A DNA stretch of 64,000 nt, taken from assembly GCA_025560025.1 (NCBI GenBank), contig CP048486.1:1802001-1866000 (forward strand), given 5' to 3'. Within the stretch, counting starts at the first letter, position 1. Each line of letters starts with the position of its first letter. Positions 33,860-43,375 of the stretch are shown one piece after another. Both the position numbers and the translations under genes were made by a program. The notes below the pieces were generated by a model. It was not told the DNA's origin. It worked only from the letters and a program-made list of their open reading frames with translations, and made no database searches. The stretch comes from Agrobacterium tumefaciens (GTDB taxonomy: Bacteria; Pseudomonadota; Alphaproteobacteria; Rhizobiales; Rhizobiaceae).

Positions 33860-35353
33860 ATGGCGAACGCTTTGGAAGCGGCCGGCATAACGAAGAATTT
33901 TGGCGCGGTGCGCGCGCTTTCCGACGGCAGGCTGACCGTGGGTCGCGGTGAAATTCACGCATTGCTGGGCGCCAATGGCTGCGGCAAGAGCACGCTCTGC
34001 AAGATCGTTGCGGGTGCTGTTGCGCCGACCAGCGGTGCGATCAGGTTTAATGGCGAAGACGTGCGCTTCAAAAGCCCGCGGGACGCCGAAAATGCCGGTA
34101 TTGCGCTGTTTTATCAGGAGCTCAGCCTCGTTCCGCAGCTTTCCGTCGCCGACAATATTTTCCTCGGCCGCGAGCCGAAACGTGGCATCTTTGTCGACGG
34201 CAAGGCGCTGAAGGCCGAAGCGGCGAGACTGATCGCGCTGTTTGACGGCGTGGCTGGCGAAGGGCTGGAGCCGGATGCGATTGTCGGCAATCTGCCGCCC
34301 GATCAGCGCCAGCTCGTCGAAATCCTCAAGGTTTTCGCCCAGAATGCCAGCCTGATGATCATGGACGAGGCGACGGCGGCGCTCGATGGCCGCCAGTCCC
34401 AGCGCTTTTTTGAGATACTCCGGGCCAAGAAGGCCGACGGTGTCTCCACCATCATGATTTCCCATCGTCTCGACGAGGTTTTCGCCGTCTGCGACCGCAT
34501 CACCGTGATGCGCAACGGCGCGACGATTTCCGAACTCGATACGGCGGCAACCACGCGCGAAGCCGTCGTGCATGACATGGTCGGCGATGTTCGGGCGGCT
34601 CCTGCCCGTCAGAACGGGCGTTCGGCTGCTGCGCCGAGCCTGAAGCTGACGGATGTGGCGGGTGAGGGCGTGCGCGGTGTCTCTCTGGAAGCCTATCCGG
34701 GCGAAATCGTCGGTCTGGCCGGCCTGCAGGGTCAGGGCCAGTCGGCCTTGCTGAAGGGTCTTTTCGGTGCCAGCCCATTTGCGGCCGGCCAAATCCGGTT
34801 TGAGGGCCGTGAAATCACCATCGGCAAACCTTCGCAGGCGGTTCATAGCGGCTTTGCCTATGTCTCCGGCGACCGTGGCCGTGACGCTTCCCTTCAGGGC
34901 CGGTCGATCTTCGAAAATCTCGTTGCGGCGCTGATGGTGCGCGAAAAGATGCGGCTGGTCCGTCCCGCGACGCTGAAGCCGCTCGTGCAGAAGGTCGCGG
35001 ATGACATGAAGACGAAGTTTGCCGGCCTCGATATGCCGATAGGCACGCTTTCGGGCGGCAACCAGCAAAAGATCTTCATCTCCCGCTGGCTCGCCACCGC
35101 GCCGAAACTGCTGCTGCTCGACGATCCGACCAAGGGCATCGATCTTGGCGCGAAGGCCGATCTCTTCGCCCTGATGCGCCAGCAGGCCGATGCCGGCGCG
35201 ACCATCCTTCTTTATTCCTCGGAGGATGCGGAAATCCTCGAATATGCCGACCGCATTCTTGTGTTCAACGGTGGACGCATTTCTGCGGAACTGACCGGAG
35301 CCGACATGACATCCGTAAATATGACCCGCGCCGCCTATGGAGATGCCGCATGA
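33860..35353 (+). CDS. Ribose-type ABC importer, double ATPase
   Basis: 497 residues with two ATPase halves, as in RbsA/XylG. The first half has Walker A GANGCGKST and Walker B LMIMDEATAALD. Its signature loop reads LPPDQRQLVEI instead of LSxGQ. The second half has a degenerate P-loop (GLQGQGQSALLKGL), signature LSGGNQQKIFISRWL and LLLLDDPTKGIDLG. Asymmetric sites are normal for this family. The ATG at 33860 follows GGGGA; its stop overlaps the next start by four bases. Energises uptake of the sugar bound by the 32734 product. Confidence 0.9.
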   Translation: MANALEAAGITKNFGAVRALSDGRLTVGRGEIHALLGANGCGKSTLCKIVAGAVAPTSGAIRFNGEDVRFKSPRDAENAGIALFYQELSLVPQLSVADNIFLGREPKRGIFVDGKALKAEAARLIALFDGVAGEGLEPDAIVGNLPPDQRQLVEILKVFAQNASLMIMDEATAALDGRQSQRFFEILRAKKADGVSTIMISHRLDEVFAVCDRITVMRNGATISELDTAATTREAVVHDMVGDVRAAPARQNGRSAAAPSLKLTDVAGEGVRGVSLEAYPGEIVGLAGLQGQGQSALLKGLFGASPFAAGQIRFEGREITIGKPSQAVHSGFAYVSGDRGRDASLQGRSIFENLVAALMVREKMRLVRPATLKPLVQKVADDMKTKFAGLDMPIGTLSGGNQQKIFISRWLATAPKLLLLDDPTKGIDLGAKADLFALMRQQADAGATILLYSSEDAEILEYADRILVFNGGRISAELTGADMTSVNMTRAAYGDAA

Positions 35354-36294
35354 GCGCCTCCGGTTTTCTGCGTAGGCAGCCATGGGTCATCACCCTCGTC
35401 GTACTGGCGCTTCTCATCGCCGTGAACACGTTTCTGCAGCCCTCCTTCGTTCAGCCCTCCGTGCTGCAATCGAACCTGACGACGTTTCTGCCGCTGATTC
35501 TGGTGGCCATCGGCCAGACCTATGTCATTCTGGCGGGCGATATCGATCTGTCGGTCGGCAGCATCGTGGCGCTCGCCAATGTCGTCACCGTCAGCGTTAT
35601 TGCCGCACTCGGCGGCACGACAGGCGCCGTCTTCACCGGCATGGCGGCGGGTGCGGCTGTTGGGCTGCTCTGCGGACTGGTCAATGGCCTCTTCATCTCC
35701 GGCCTGCGCTTCCAGCCGATCGTCACCACCTTTGCAACCGGCATCATCTTCGCCGGGCTGGCGATCTGGGTGCTACCACAGGCGGGTCTTCCGGTGCCGG
35801 AAGCCTATTGGCAGACCTATTCCGGTAGCTTCATCGGTTTGCCCTTCGTGCTGTGGGTGCTGCTGGCGGGCATCGCCTTCACACTGATCGTGTCGCGCAT
35901 TCCGTTTCATACGCACCTTCTCGCGGTGGGCGGTAATCGCACCGGGGCCTTCCAGACGGGTCTGCGCCTCTCGGGCATCCGCATCGGCGCATATATGATC
36001 TCCGGTCTGTTCTCGGCGCTGGCGGCGCTGTGCCTGACGGGGGAGACGGCCTCGGGCGACCCGCTGCTGGGTGCAAGTCTGGCGCTGTCCTCAATCTCGG
36101 CCGTGGTTCTGGGCGGCACCGCACTTTCGGGCGGTTTCGGCAGCTCGACAGGGTCGATTGCCGGCGCGCTGGTGCTCGGCATGATCGGTAATGTGATTTT
36201 CTTTGCGGGGCTGCCTTTCGAGTACCAGACACTGGTGCAGGGTTTGATCGTGCTGACGGCGCTGGCCGGCGGTGTTCTGGTGACGAGGCGTTGA
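35350..36294 (+). CDS. Ribose-type ABC importer permease 1
   Basis: 314 residues, eight to ten membrane helices, RbsC-like. The segments ILAGDIDLSVGSIVALANVVTV, LRFQPIVTTFATGIIFAG and TALSGGFGSSTGSIAGALVLGMIGNV are typical of the family. It pairs with the product of the next gene to form a heterodimeric channel. Overlaps the ATPase stop (ATGA) and ends two bases before permease 2. Confidence 0.9.
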   Translation: MSASGFLRRQPWVITLVVLALLIAVNTFLQPSFVQPSVLQSNLTTFLPLILVAIGQTYVILAGDIDLSVGSIVALANVVTVSVIAALGGTTGAVFTGMAAGAAVGLLCGLVNGLFISGLRFQPIVTTFATGIIFAGLAIWVLPQAGLPVPEAYWQTYSGSFIGLPFVLWVLLAGIAFTLIVSRIPFHTHLLAVGGNRTGAFQTGLRLSGIRIGAYMISGLFSALAALCLTGETASGDPLLGASLALSSISAVVLGGTALSGGFGSSTGSIAGALVLGMIGNVIFFAGLPFEYQTLVQGLIVLTALAGGVLVTRR

Positions 36295-36295
36295 T

Positions 36296-37264
36296 ATGAC
36301 CAATCCCGGCTTGCAACTCAAAACCCTCCTTACCGATCCCCTGACCATCGCCATTGGCGCATCGGTCTTCCTGCTGCTGGTCGGCGAATTGCTGTCGCCC
36401 GGCTTCGCACAGGGTTCGCAGATCGTGCGGCTGCTGACGATTGCCGCCATTCTCGGCATCGTCGCGGCGGGCCAGAACCTCGTCATCCTTGGCGGGCGCG
36501 AAGGCATCGACCTTTCCGTCGGCGCGATGATCTCGCTCGGCGCCGTCCTTGCCGGCAATATGATGAACGGCCAGAATGCAGGCATTCCGCTTGCCATTCT
36601 CGTTGCGGGCGGCATCCCCTTCCTGATCGGCCTCATCAACGGCCTCGGTATTACCTTCGTGCGCATTCCGCCGCTGGTCATGACGCTCGGCATGACCGCG
36701 GTTATTCAGGGTGGGCTGGTCGTCTATTCGCAGGGCGTTCCATCAGGTGCGGCCGCACCCCTGCTGGCGGGCTTCATCAACCGGCCATTCATCTTCGGCA
36801 TTCCCGGCGTGTTGTTCGTCTGGCTGGGCATCGCCGCGATCATGCTGTTTGTGCTGCGCCGCACGGCCTTCGGTTTCGCTATCTATGCCATCGGCTCGAA
36901 CGAGCGGGCAGCGACGCTCACCGGATTGCCCGTCTCTTTGATCCGCACACTGCTTTACGGGCTTTCCGGCTTGTTTGCCGGGCTGACCGGGGTCTGCGTG
37001 ATCGGTTACACCGGCACCTCCTTCATCTCCGTCGGCGACCAATATGTGCTTCCGTCGATCATCGCGGTCGTCATCGGCGGCACCTCGCTTGCCGGCGGTG
37101 CGGGCGGATATGTCGGAACCATGGCCGGGGCAGTTGCGCTCACCATTCTGCAAAGCGTACTGATAACGCTCAACCTCGATGTATGGGCACGGCAGATCAT
37201 ATTCGGTGTCACGTTGCTAGCGCTGATGCTGCTTTATGGCCGCCAAAAGCAGTTGCGTGTGTGA
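36296..37264 (+). CDS. Ribose-type ABC importer permease 2
   Basis: 322 residues, RbsC-like with about ten membrane helices. Motifs: NLVILGGREGIDLSVGAMISLG, VRIPPLVMTLGMTAVIQGG, AIGSNERAATLTGLPV and GGTSLAGGAGGYVGTMAGAVALT. Most ribose-type systems use a homodimer; having two different permeases in tandem is a less common arrangement. Starts one base after the TGA of permease 1 and ends three bases before the LacI start. Confidence 0.9.
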   Translation: MTNPGLQLKTLLTDPLTIAIGASVFLLLVGELLSPGFAQGSQIVRLLTIAAILGIVAAGQNLVILGGREGIDLSVGAMISLGAVLAGNMMNGQNAGIPLAILVAGGIPFLIGLINGLGITFVRIPPLVMTLGMTAVIQGGLVVYSQGVPSGAAAPLLAGFINRPFIFGIPGVLFVWLGIAAIMLFVLRRTAFGFAIYAIGSNERAATLTGLPVSLIRTLLYGLSGLFAGLTGVCVIGYTGTSFISVGDQYVLPSIIAVVIGGTSLAGGAGGYVGTMAGAVALTILQSVLITLNLDVWARQIIFGVTLLALMLLYGRQKQLRV

Positions 37265-37267
37265 CAG

Positions 37268-38290
37268 ATGAGCAAAGACCAAGGTTCGAATATCAGGGAA
37301 GTGGCAGCTCTCGCGGGCGTTTCCATCGCGACCGTATCGCGGGCGCTGCAGCAACCCGACAAGGTTCGCCCGGAAACCCGCAAGAAGGTTTTCGACGCCG
37401 TCCGGCAGGCGAACTTCGTCCCCAATGCGCAGGCGGCAAGCTTCCGCCGCCAATCCAACAACACCGTCATCCTTCTCGTTCGGGATATCGGCAACCCGTT
37501 TTATCTCGAGATCTACAAGGGCGTGGAAGAAGCGGCGGGCGAAGCGGGCTTCAAGGTGCTGATGGGCGATGCCCGCAACGACGAGAACCGCGTAGCGACC
37601 CATATCGACATGGTGCGCCAGAAACATGCCGACGGCCTGATCCTGATGACCGGCCAGTTTCCCGCCGAGCTTCTCGAACAGGGCGACGCGCTGCCGCCAA
37701 TTGTGATCGCGTCGGAAACGGTGCCCGGCCTCGCGCTGCCGACCGTCAAGGTGGACAACCGCGCCGCCTCCCAAAACGCCATGCGCCACCTCATCGAGGC
37801 GGGACATCAAAGGATCGTGCATCTCGCCGGTCCGGTCCCGGAAAGTCTGGCGCAGGAGCGCTTCGATGGTTATCGCGCGGCACTTGCCGAAGCAGGCATC
37901 GCTTATGCCGACGAACTTGTCGTGACGGGCGATTACAGCATCGAGGCCGGACGTCAGGCAATTGGCAGCCTTCTTGAAGGGGGTATTGCCTTCACCGCAA
38001 TCTTCGCCTCGAGCGACCAGATGGCGATTGGTGCGATCAGCGAGTTGCGCGCGCGCGGCGTTTCGGTTCCGGCCGATGTCTCCGTCATCGGCTTCGACGA
38101 CATCATTTTCGCAAATGCCTTCGAACCGCCGCTGACCACGGTGCGTCAGCCCCGCCAGGAAATGGGCCGCAGGGCCATGGCGCTGATGGTGGACCGGCTG
38201 AACGGCAAACGCACGGCCGAGACCATCGTGCTGGATACGGAACTGGTGGTGCGCGGCTCGGTCGCGCCCTGCCGCCCGCCGCATCGGTAG
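37268..38290 (+). CDS. LacI-family regulator of the glycoside operon
   Basis: 340 residues. HTH at residues ~8-30 (IREVAALAGVSIATVSRAL), hinge helix, then a sugar-binding effector domain (VILLVRDIGNPFYLEIYKGV, VSVIGFDDIIFANAFEPPLTTV). It is inside the operon, three bases after the permease, with no separate promoter visible, so it is probably autoregulated through the twin operators at 32664-32699. The inducer is likely the imported sugar or a keto derivative. Confidence 0.87.
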   Translation: MSKDQGSNIREVAALAGVSIATVSRALQQPDKVRPETRKKVFDAVRQANFVPNAQAASFRRQSNNTVILLVRDIGNPFYLEIYKGVEEAAGEAGFKVLMGDARNDENRVATHIDMVRQKHADGLILMTGQFPAELLEQGDALPPIVIASETVPGLALPTVKVDNRAASQNAMRHLIEAGHQRIVHLAGPVPESLAQERFDGYRAALAEAGIAYADELVVTGDYSIEAGRQAIGSLLEGGIAFTAIFASSDQMAIGAISELRARGVSVPADVSVIGFDDIIFANAFEPPLTTVRQPRQEMGRRAMALMVDRLNGKRTAETIVLDTELVVRGSVAPCRPPHR

Positions 38291-38323
38291 CGGCCAGACT
38301 GTGAATGCAAGGAGTGTAAGGAC

Positions 38324-39373
38324 ATGAAGACGATCAAAGGCCCGGCGATTTTCCTCGCGCAATTTGTCGGGGACAAGGCCCCCTTCGACACGCTCGACAA
38401 TCTCGGCCAATGGGCGGCTTCCCTCGGTTACAAGGGCATCCAGGTGCCGACCGATCCCAGGCTCTTCGATCTTGAGAAAGCCGCTGCATCCAGGACCTAT
38501 TGCGACGATATCAAGGGCCGTCTGGCGGAAATGGGTATCGAGATCACCGAGCTTTCGACCCATATTCAAGGCCAGCTCGTCGCCGTTCACCCGGCCTATG
38601 ATGAAATGTTCGACGGTTTTGCACCCGCCGAACTGCGCGGCAAACCAAGCGCGCGGCAGGAATGGGCGGTCAACCAGCTGAAATATGCGGCGAAAGCCTC
38701 ACAGCATCTTGGCCTCAAAAGCCACGCCACCTTCTCCGGCGCACTCGCCTGGCCCTTCGTTTACCCCTGGCCGCAGCGCCCGGCGGGCCTCGTTGAACTG
38801 GCCTTTGCGGAGCTGGGCAAACGCTGGACCCCCATTCTCGATGCCTTCGAGGAAAGTGGCGTCGATCTCTGCTACGAACTGCATCCGGGCGAAGATCTGC
38901 ATGACGGCATCACCTTCGAGCGCTTCCTTGAGGCTGCCGGCAATCACCCGCGCGCCAACATCCTCTACGATCCCTCCCACTTCGTCCTTCAGGCGATGGA
39001 TTATCTCGAGTTCATCGACATCTACCACGAGCGCATCCGCGCCTTTCACGTCAAGGATGCCGAGTTCAATCCGACTGGCCGTTCCGGCGTTTATGGCGGC
39101 TATCAAGGCTGGGTCGACCGGCCGGGACGTTTCCGCTCGCTGGGCGACGGGCATGTCGATTTCGGCGCGGTGTTTTCCAAGCTCACCCAATATGACTTCG
39201 ACGGCTGGGCGGTGCTGGAGTGGGAATGCGCGCTGAAGCACCCGGAAGACGGCGCGCGCGAGGGCGCCGTCTTCATTGAAAACCACATCATCCGCGTGAC
39301 CGAACGGGCTTTCGACGATTTCGCCAAAAGCGGTGTCGATGATGCCGCCAATCGCCGCCTTCTCGGTCTCTGA
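38324..39373 (+). CDS. Sugar phosphate isomerase/epimerase-like TIM-barrel protein (cytoplasmic)
   Basis: 349 residues, xylose-isomerase-like TIM barrel. Candidate metal ligands are seen in order: CYELHPGED (Glu), LYDPSHFVLQ (Asp, His), RAFHVKDAEF (His) and VLEWECA (Glu). It resembles YcjR/ThuO-type enzymes, which epimerise or cleave 3-keto sugars, rather than true sugar-phosphate isomerases. No signal peptide, so it acts in the cytoplasm. Coupled with the Gfo/Idh dehydrogenase immediately downstream, as in the E. coli ycj and rhizobial thu loci. AAGGAG precedes the ATG. Confidence 0.83.
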   Translation: MKTIKGPAIFLAQFVGDKAPFDTLDNLGQWAASLGYKGIQVPTDPRLFDLEKAAASRTYCDDIKGRLAEMGIEITELSTHIQGQLVAVHPAYDEMFDGFAPAELRGKPSARQEWAVNQLKYAAKASQHLGLKSHATFSGALAWPFVYPWPQRPAGLVELAFAELGKRWTPILDAFEESGVDLCYELHPGEDLHDGITFERFLEAAGNHPRANILYDPSHFVLQAMDYLEFIDIYHERIRAFHVKDAEFNPTGRSGVYGGYQGWVDRPGRFRSLGDGHVDFGAVFSKLTQYDFDGWAVLEWECALKHPEDGAREGAVFIENHIIRVTERAFDDFAKSGVDDAANRRLLGL

Positions 39374-39384
39374 AAGGAAACTTC

Positions 39385-40554
39385 ATGTCCTCCACGATAG
39401 CAAAATTCGATAGCCGCCGTATTCGCCTCGGCATGGTTGGCGGCGGTCAGGGCGCCTTCATCGGGGCGGTGCATCGCATCGCGGCCCGGCTGGATGACCG
39501 TTACGAACTGGTGGCCGGCGCGCTTTCTTCCGATCCCGCGCGTGCTGCCGCTTCGGCAACCCTGCTCGGCATTGCACCGGAGCGGTCCTATGCCTCGTTC
39601 GAGGACATGGCGGCGGCCGAGGCTGGACGCGAGGACGGTATCGAGGCAGTCGCCATCGTCACCCCCAACCACCTGCATTTCGCCCCCTCCAAGGCCTTTC
39701 TCGAAGCCGGCATCCACGTCATCTGCGACAAGCCGGTTACCGCGACGCTGGAGGAAGCAAAGGCACTGGCCGGGATCGTCAGGGCATCCGACAGCCTGTT
39801 CGTCCTGACGCATAATTACACCGGCTACGCGATGCTGCGGCAGATGCGGGAAATGGTGGCGAGTGGCGACATCGGCAAGTTGCGCCACGTTCAGGCCGAA
39901 TATGCGCAGGACTGGCTGACCGAGGCCGTTGAAAAGACCGGCGCAAAGGGCGCTGAATGGCGCACGGACCCCAGCCGTTCAGGTGCAGGCGGGGCAATCG
40001 GCGATATCGGCACGCACGCTTTCAACGCCGCCGCCTTTGTGACGGGCGAAATCCCGACAAGCCTTTATGCCGATCTGACGTCGTTCGTTCCGGGCCGGCT
40101 GCTGGATGACAGCGCCAATATTCTGCTGCGCTATGCAAGCGGCGCCAAGGGGATGCTCTGGGCGAGCCAGATCGCGGTCGGCAATGAAAACGCCCTGTCG
40201 CTTCGGGTCTATGGCGACAAGGGTGGGCTTGAATGGCACCATCGCGTGCCGGATGAGCTGTGGTTCACACCTTACGGCGAGCCAAAGCGTCTGATCACCC
40301 GCAATGGCGCGGGTGCAGGCGATGCCGCCAACCGTGTCAGCCGCGTGCCATCAGGGCACCCGGAAGGATATCTCGAGGGTTTTGCGACGATCTACCGCGA
40401 AGCCGCAGATGCAATCATCGCAAAGAGGGAGGGAAAAACGGCCGCCGGGGATGTGATTTACCCCGGCATAGAGGACGGCCTTGCGGGTCTCGCATTCATC
40501 GATGCGGCCGTCCGGTCCAGTCGGACCTCGTCCTGGGTCGGGATCGACATCTAG
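39385..40554 (+). CDS. Gfo/Idh/MocA-family sugar dehydrogenase
   Basis: 389 residues. The N-terminal Rossmann domain has GMVGGGQGAFIG and the motif HVICDKPVTATLEEA, with DKP in place of the common EKP. The C-terminal domain shows GGAIGDIGTHAFN, with the Asp and His of the catalytic site. Relatives oxidise or reduce C3 of glucosides with NAD(P) (YcjS, ThuB, levoglucosan dehydrogenase). Here it could reduce imported 3-keto sugar to the normal sugar. AAGGA is placed well before the ATG. Ends the cytoplasmic part of the operon. Confidence 0.85.
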   Translation: MSSTIAKFDSRRIRLGMVGGGQGAFIGAVHRIAARLDDRYELVAGALSSDPARAAASATLLGIAPERSYASFEDMAAAEAGREDGIEAVAIVTPNHLHFAPSKAFLEAGIHVICDKPVTATLEEAKALAGIVRASDSLFVLTHNYTGYAMLRQMREMVASGDIGKLRHVQAEYAQDWLTEAVEKTGAKGAEWRTDPSRSGAGGAIGDIGTHAFNAAAFVTGEIPTSLYADLTSFVPGRLLDDSANILLRYASGAKGMLWASQIAVGNENALSLRVYGDKGGLEWHHRVPDELWFTPYGEPKRLITRNGAGAGDAANRVSRVPSGHPEGYLEGFATIYREAADAIIAKREGKTAAGDVIYPGIEDGLAGLAFIDAAVRSSRTSSWVGIDI

Positions 40555-40612
40555 CTCACCCAATATCGAGCACGGAGACGACGCAGGGCACAGGAGGCAG
40601 TGCCCGGCATGA

Positions 40613-40630
40613 CCCGGCCAGACGGCCGGG
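40613..40630 (+). other. Hairpin between dehydrogenase and secreted isomerase-like genes
   Basis: CCCGGCC (40613-40619), loop AGAC, GGCCGGG (40624-40630), then AAAGG. A perfect 7-bp stem within a 131-base gap. It could separate expression of the cytoplasmic and periplasmic gene sets. Confidence 0.4.
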
Positions 40631-40685
40631 AAAGGCGTGGGCACGCGTGTCGTCATATTGATCAAACGGAAAGGGAGTTACGCGT

Positions 40686-41540
40686 TTGAAAACGTTCAAG
40701 TCAAAATTCGCTGGCATGGCATTCGTCGTCGGACTGGCGGCCGGTTTCGCAAATCCGGTTTTCGCAGATGACAGCAAGGTGCTGCCGATTGCCGCGCAGA
40801 TGTACACGCTGCGCAATTCCGGAACGCTGGAAGAACAGCTTGCCATTCTCAACCGCGCTGGCGTTTCCGCCGTGGAAACCGTGGATATGCAGAAGGTCAG
40901 CGCCGGTGAACTGAACACGCTGCTGGAAAAGCACAAGATCAAGGTCATTTCCTCGCATGTGCCGATCGACAAGCTGCGCGGCAATCTCGATGAGGTCATC
41001 ACCGAGCAGAAGGCCGTCGGCAATCCTGTCGTGACGGTGCCGTTCCTGAAGCCGGAAGACCGCCCGAAGGACGCTGCCGGCTGGACCGCCTTCGGCAAGG
41101 AGCTTGGCGGTTACGCGGACAAGCTTTCCGCGGCAGGCCTCTCCATGGCCTATCACAACCACGACTTCGAGATGGTCAAATTCGACAGCAAGACGGCGCT
41201 CGAACTGCTGCTCGATGCGGCAGGCCCGAAGCTGCAGGCCGAAGTCGATGTCGCCTGGGTGGCGCGCAGCGGCAATGATCCGGCAGAATTCCTCGGTACC
41301 TTGAAGGGCAAGGTTTTTGCCATCCACGCCAAGGACAATGCGCCTGCGGGCACGGCGGAAAACGAGCGCGGCTTCGCCACACTCGGCACCGGCGTTCTCG
41401 ACTGGAAAACGATCCTGCCGGCAGCCAAACAGGCCGGCGCAAAATGGTTCATCCTTGAGCATGACCTTCCGCTCGATGCCGAAGCGGTGGTGACCAAGGG
41501 CAACGCGTTCCTTAGCGAACACCTGCCGACCATTCAGTAA
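40686..41540 (+). CDS. Secreted sugar isomerase/epimerase-like TIM-barrel protein (possible periplasmic 3-keto-glycoside lyase)
   Basis: 284 residues. A clear Sec signal peptide covers residues 1-27 (cleavage after PVFA). The mature part is a compact xylose-isomerase-like barrel with likely metal ligands in AYHNHDFEM, AEVDVAWVA, VFAIHAKDN and WFILEHDLP. The family is normally cytoplasmic; export is unusual and points to a substrate generated in the periplasm. The GMC complex encoded next would make 3-keto glycosides there, and related barrels cleave such compounds by beta-elimination. The start is TTG, chosen because AAGGGAG precedes it and it gives the intact signal peptide. Confidence 0.78.
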   Translation: MKTFKSKFAGMAFVVGLAAGFANPVFADDSKVLPIAAQMYTLRNSGTLEEQLAILNRAGVSAVETVDMQKVSAGELNTLLEKHKIKVISSHVPIDKLRGNLDEVITEQKAVGNPVVTVPFLKPEDRPKDAAGWTAFGKELGGYADKLSAAGLSMAYHNHDFEMVKFDSKTALELLLDAAGPKLQAEVDVAWVARSGNDPAEFLGTLKGKVFAIHAKDNAPAGTAENERGFATLGTGVLDWKTILPAAKQAGAKWFILEHDLPLDAEAVVTKGNAFLSEHLPTIQ

Positions 41541-41563
41541 ACACTGCCAGTAAAACCAGAACC

Positions 41564-41593
41564 GCTCCCCGGCGGCCGGTTTCGGCGGGGAGC
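41564..41593 (+). other. Hairpin between secreted lyase-like and GMC genes
   Basis: GCTCCCCG (41564-41571) pairs with CGGGGAGC (41586-41593) around a 14-base loop that is itself GC-rich. Starts 23 bases after the stop. No T-run; a partial terminator or stability element. Confidence 0.4.
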
Positions 41594-41689
41594 ATGAGGT
41601 TCGACAGACGCATATCCATTTTCCGCCGCGCCGCGACGGGAAGCGCTTCGTCCTGTCGTTTTTTCCAAGCTCACATCGGAGGAGTTATC

Positions 41690-43375
41690 ATGGCAAACAA
41701 TCATTATGATGCGATTGTTGTCGGCTCGGGCATCAGTGGAGGCTGGGCCGCAAAGGAACTCACGCAAAAGGGCCTGAAGGTCCTGATGCTGGAGCGCGGC
41801 CGCAATATCGAGCACATCACCGACTATCAGAATGCCGACAAGGAAGCCTGGGATTATCCCCATCGCAACCGCGCCACGCAGGAGATGAAGGCGAAATACC
41901 CCGTTCTCAGCCGCGATTACCTGCTGGAAGAGGCGACGCTCGGAATGTGGGCCGATGAGCAGGAAACGCCCTATGTTGAGGAAAAGCGCTTCGACTGGTT
42001 CCGCGGTTACCATGTCGGAGGTCGCTCGCTGCTCTGGGGCCGCCAGACCTATCGCTGGTCGCAGACGGATTTCGAGGCCAATGCGAAAGACGGCATCGCG
42101 GTCGACTGGCCGATCCGCTATGAAGACGTCTCTCCCTGGTATGATTATGTCGAACGTTTTGCCGGCATCTCCGGCAGCCGCGAGGGGCTGGATATTCTCC
42201 CCGATGGCGAATTCCTGCCGCCCATTCCGCTCAATTTCGTAGAGCAGGATGTGGCCAGCCGGCTGAAGAAGGCGTTCAAGGGCACGCGCCACCTCATCAA
42301 TTCACGCTGCGCCAACATCACCCAGGAACTTCCCGATCAGGAGCGCACCCGCTGTCAGTTCCGCAACAAGTGTCGGCTGGGCTGTCCCTTCGGCGGCTAT
42401 TTCAGCACGCAGGCCTCGACCCTGCCTGCGGCGGTCGCCACCGGCAATCTGACGCTCAGGCCTTTCTCCATCGTCAAGGAAATCTTGTACGACAAGGACA
42501 AGAAGAAGGCGCGTGGCGTCGAGATCATCGATGCCGAAACCAATCTGACCTACGAATACACCGCCGACATCATCTTCCTCAACGCCTCGACGCTGAACTC
42601 GACATGGGTGCTGATGAACTCCGCCACCGATGTATGGGAAGGCGGCCTCGGCAGCAGCTCCGGTGAACTCGGCCACAACGTGATGGACCACCATTTCCGC
42701 ATGGGCGCCACCGGTCAGGTGGAAGGCTTCGAGGACTTCTACTTCAAGGGCCGCCGCCCGGCGGGCTTCTACATTCCGCGTTTCCGCAATACCGGCGACG
42801 ACAAGCGCAAATATCTGCGCGGTTTCGGCTATCAGGGTTCTGCCAGCCGTTCGCGCTGGGAGCGGGAGATCGCCGAACTCAATATCGGCGCCGACTACAA
42901 GGAGGCCCTGACCGAGCCGGGCGGCTGGACCATCGGCATGACTGCCTTCGGCGAAATGCTGCCTTATCACGACAACCGCGTGAAGCTGGATCATGACAAG
43001 AAGGACAAATGGGGCCTGCCTGTCCTGTCGATGAATGTCGAGATGAAGCAGAACGAACTCGACATGCGCGAAGACATGGTCAATGACGCCGTCGAGATGT
43101 TCGAGGCGGTCGGCATCAAGAACGTCAAGCCCTCGCGGGGCAGTTACGCTCCCGGCATGGGCATCCACGAAATGGGAACGGCCCGCATGGGACGCGACCC
43201 GAAAACCTCCGTCCTCAACGGCAACAACCAGGTCTGGGATGCACCCAACGTCTTTGTCACTGACGGCGCCTGCATGACCTCGGCCTCCTGCGTCAACCCG
43301 TCTTTGACCTACATGGCGCTGACGGCGCGTGCCGCCGATTTTGCCGTTTCCGAACGCAAGAAGGGGAACCTGTGA
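41690..43375 (+). CDS. GMC-family FAD oxidoreductase, catalytic subunit of a glucoside 3-dehydrogenase-like complex
   Basis: 561 residues. The FAD motif VVGSGISGG is at residues 10-18. A Cys222-x5-Cys228-x3-Cys232 cluster matches the 3Fe-4S ligand spacing of membrane FAD-glucose dehydrogenase alpha subunits. GIHEMGTARMG near 485 carries the likely catalytic His, and NPSLTYMALTARAADF closes the FAD domain. It has no signal peptide of its own. With the Tat-signal small subunit (next gene) and a cytochrome c, it fits the periplasmic D-glucoside 3-dehydrogenases known from Agrobacterium and Caulobacter (LacABC type), which oxidise C3 of glucosides. GGAGGA precedes the ATG; its TGA overlaps the next ATG. 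Confidence 0.87.
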   Translation: MANNHYDAIVVGSGISGGWAAKELTQKGLKVLMLERGRNIEHITDYQNADKEAWDYPHRNRATQEMKAKYPVLSRDYLLEEATLGMWADEQETPYVEEKRFDWFRGYHVGGRSLLWGRQTYRWSQTDFEANAKDGIAVDWPIRYEDVSPWYDYVERFAGISGSREGLDILPDGEFLPPIPLNFVEQDVASRLKKAFKGTRHLINSRCANITQELPDQERTRCQFRNKCRLGCPFGGYFSTQASTLPAAVATGNLTLRPFSIVKEILYDKDKKKARGVEIIDAETNLTYEYTADIIFLNASTLNSTWVLMNSATDVWEGGLGSSSGELGHNVMDHHFRMGATGQVEGFEDFYFKGRRPAGFYIPRFRNTGDDKRKYLRGFGYQGSASRSRWEREIAELNIGADYKEALTEPGGWTIGMTAFGEMLPYHDNRVKLDHDKKDKWGLPVLSMNVEMKQNELDMREDMVNDAVEMFEAVGIKNVKPSRGSYAPGMGIHEMGTARMGRDPKTSVLNGNNQVWDAPNVFVTDGACMTSASCVNPSLTYMALTARAADFAVSERKKGNL

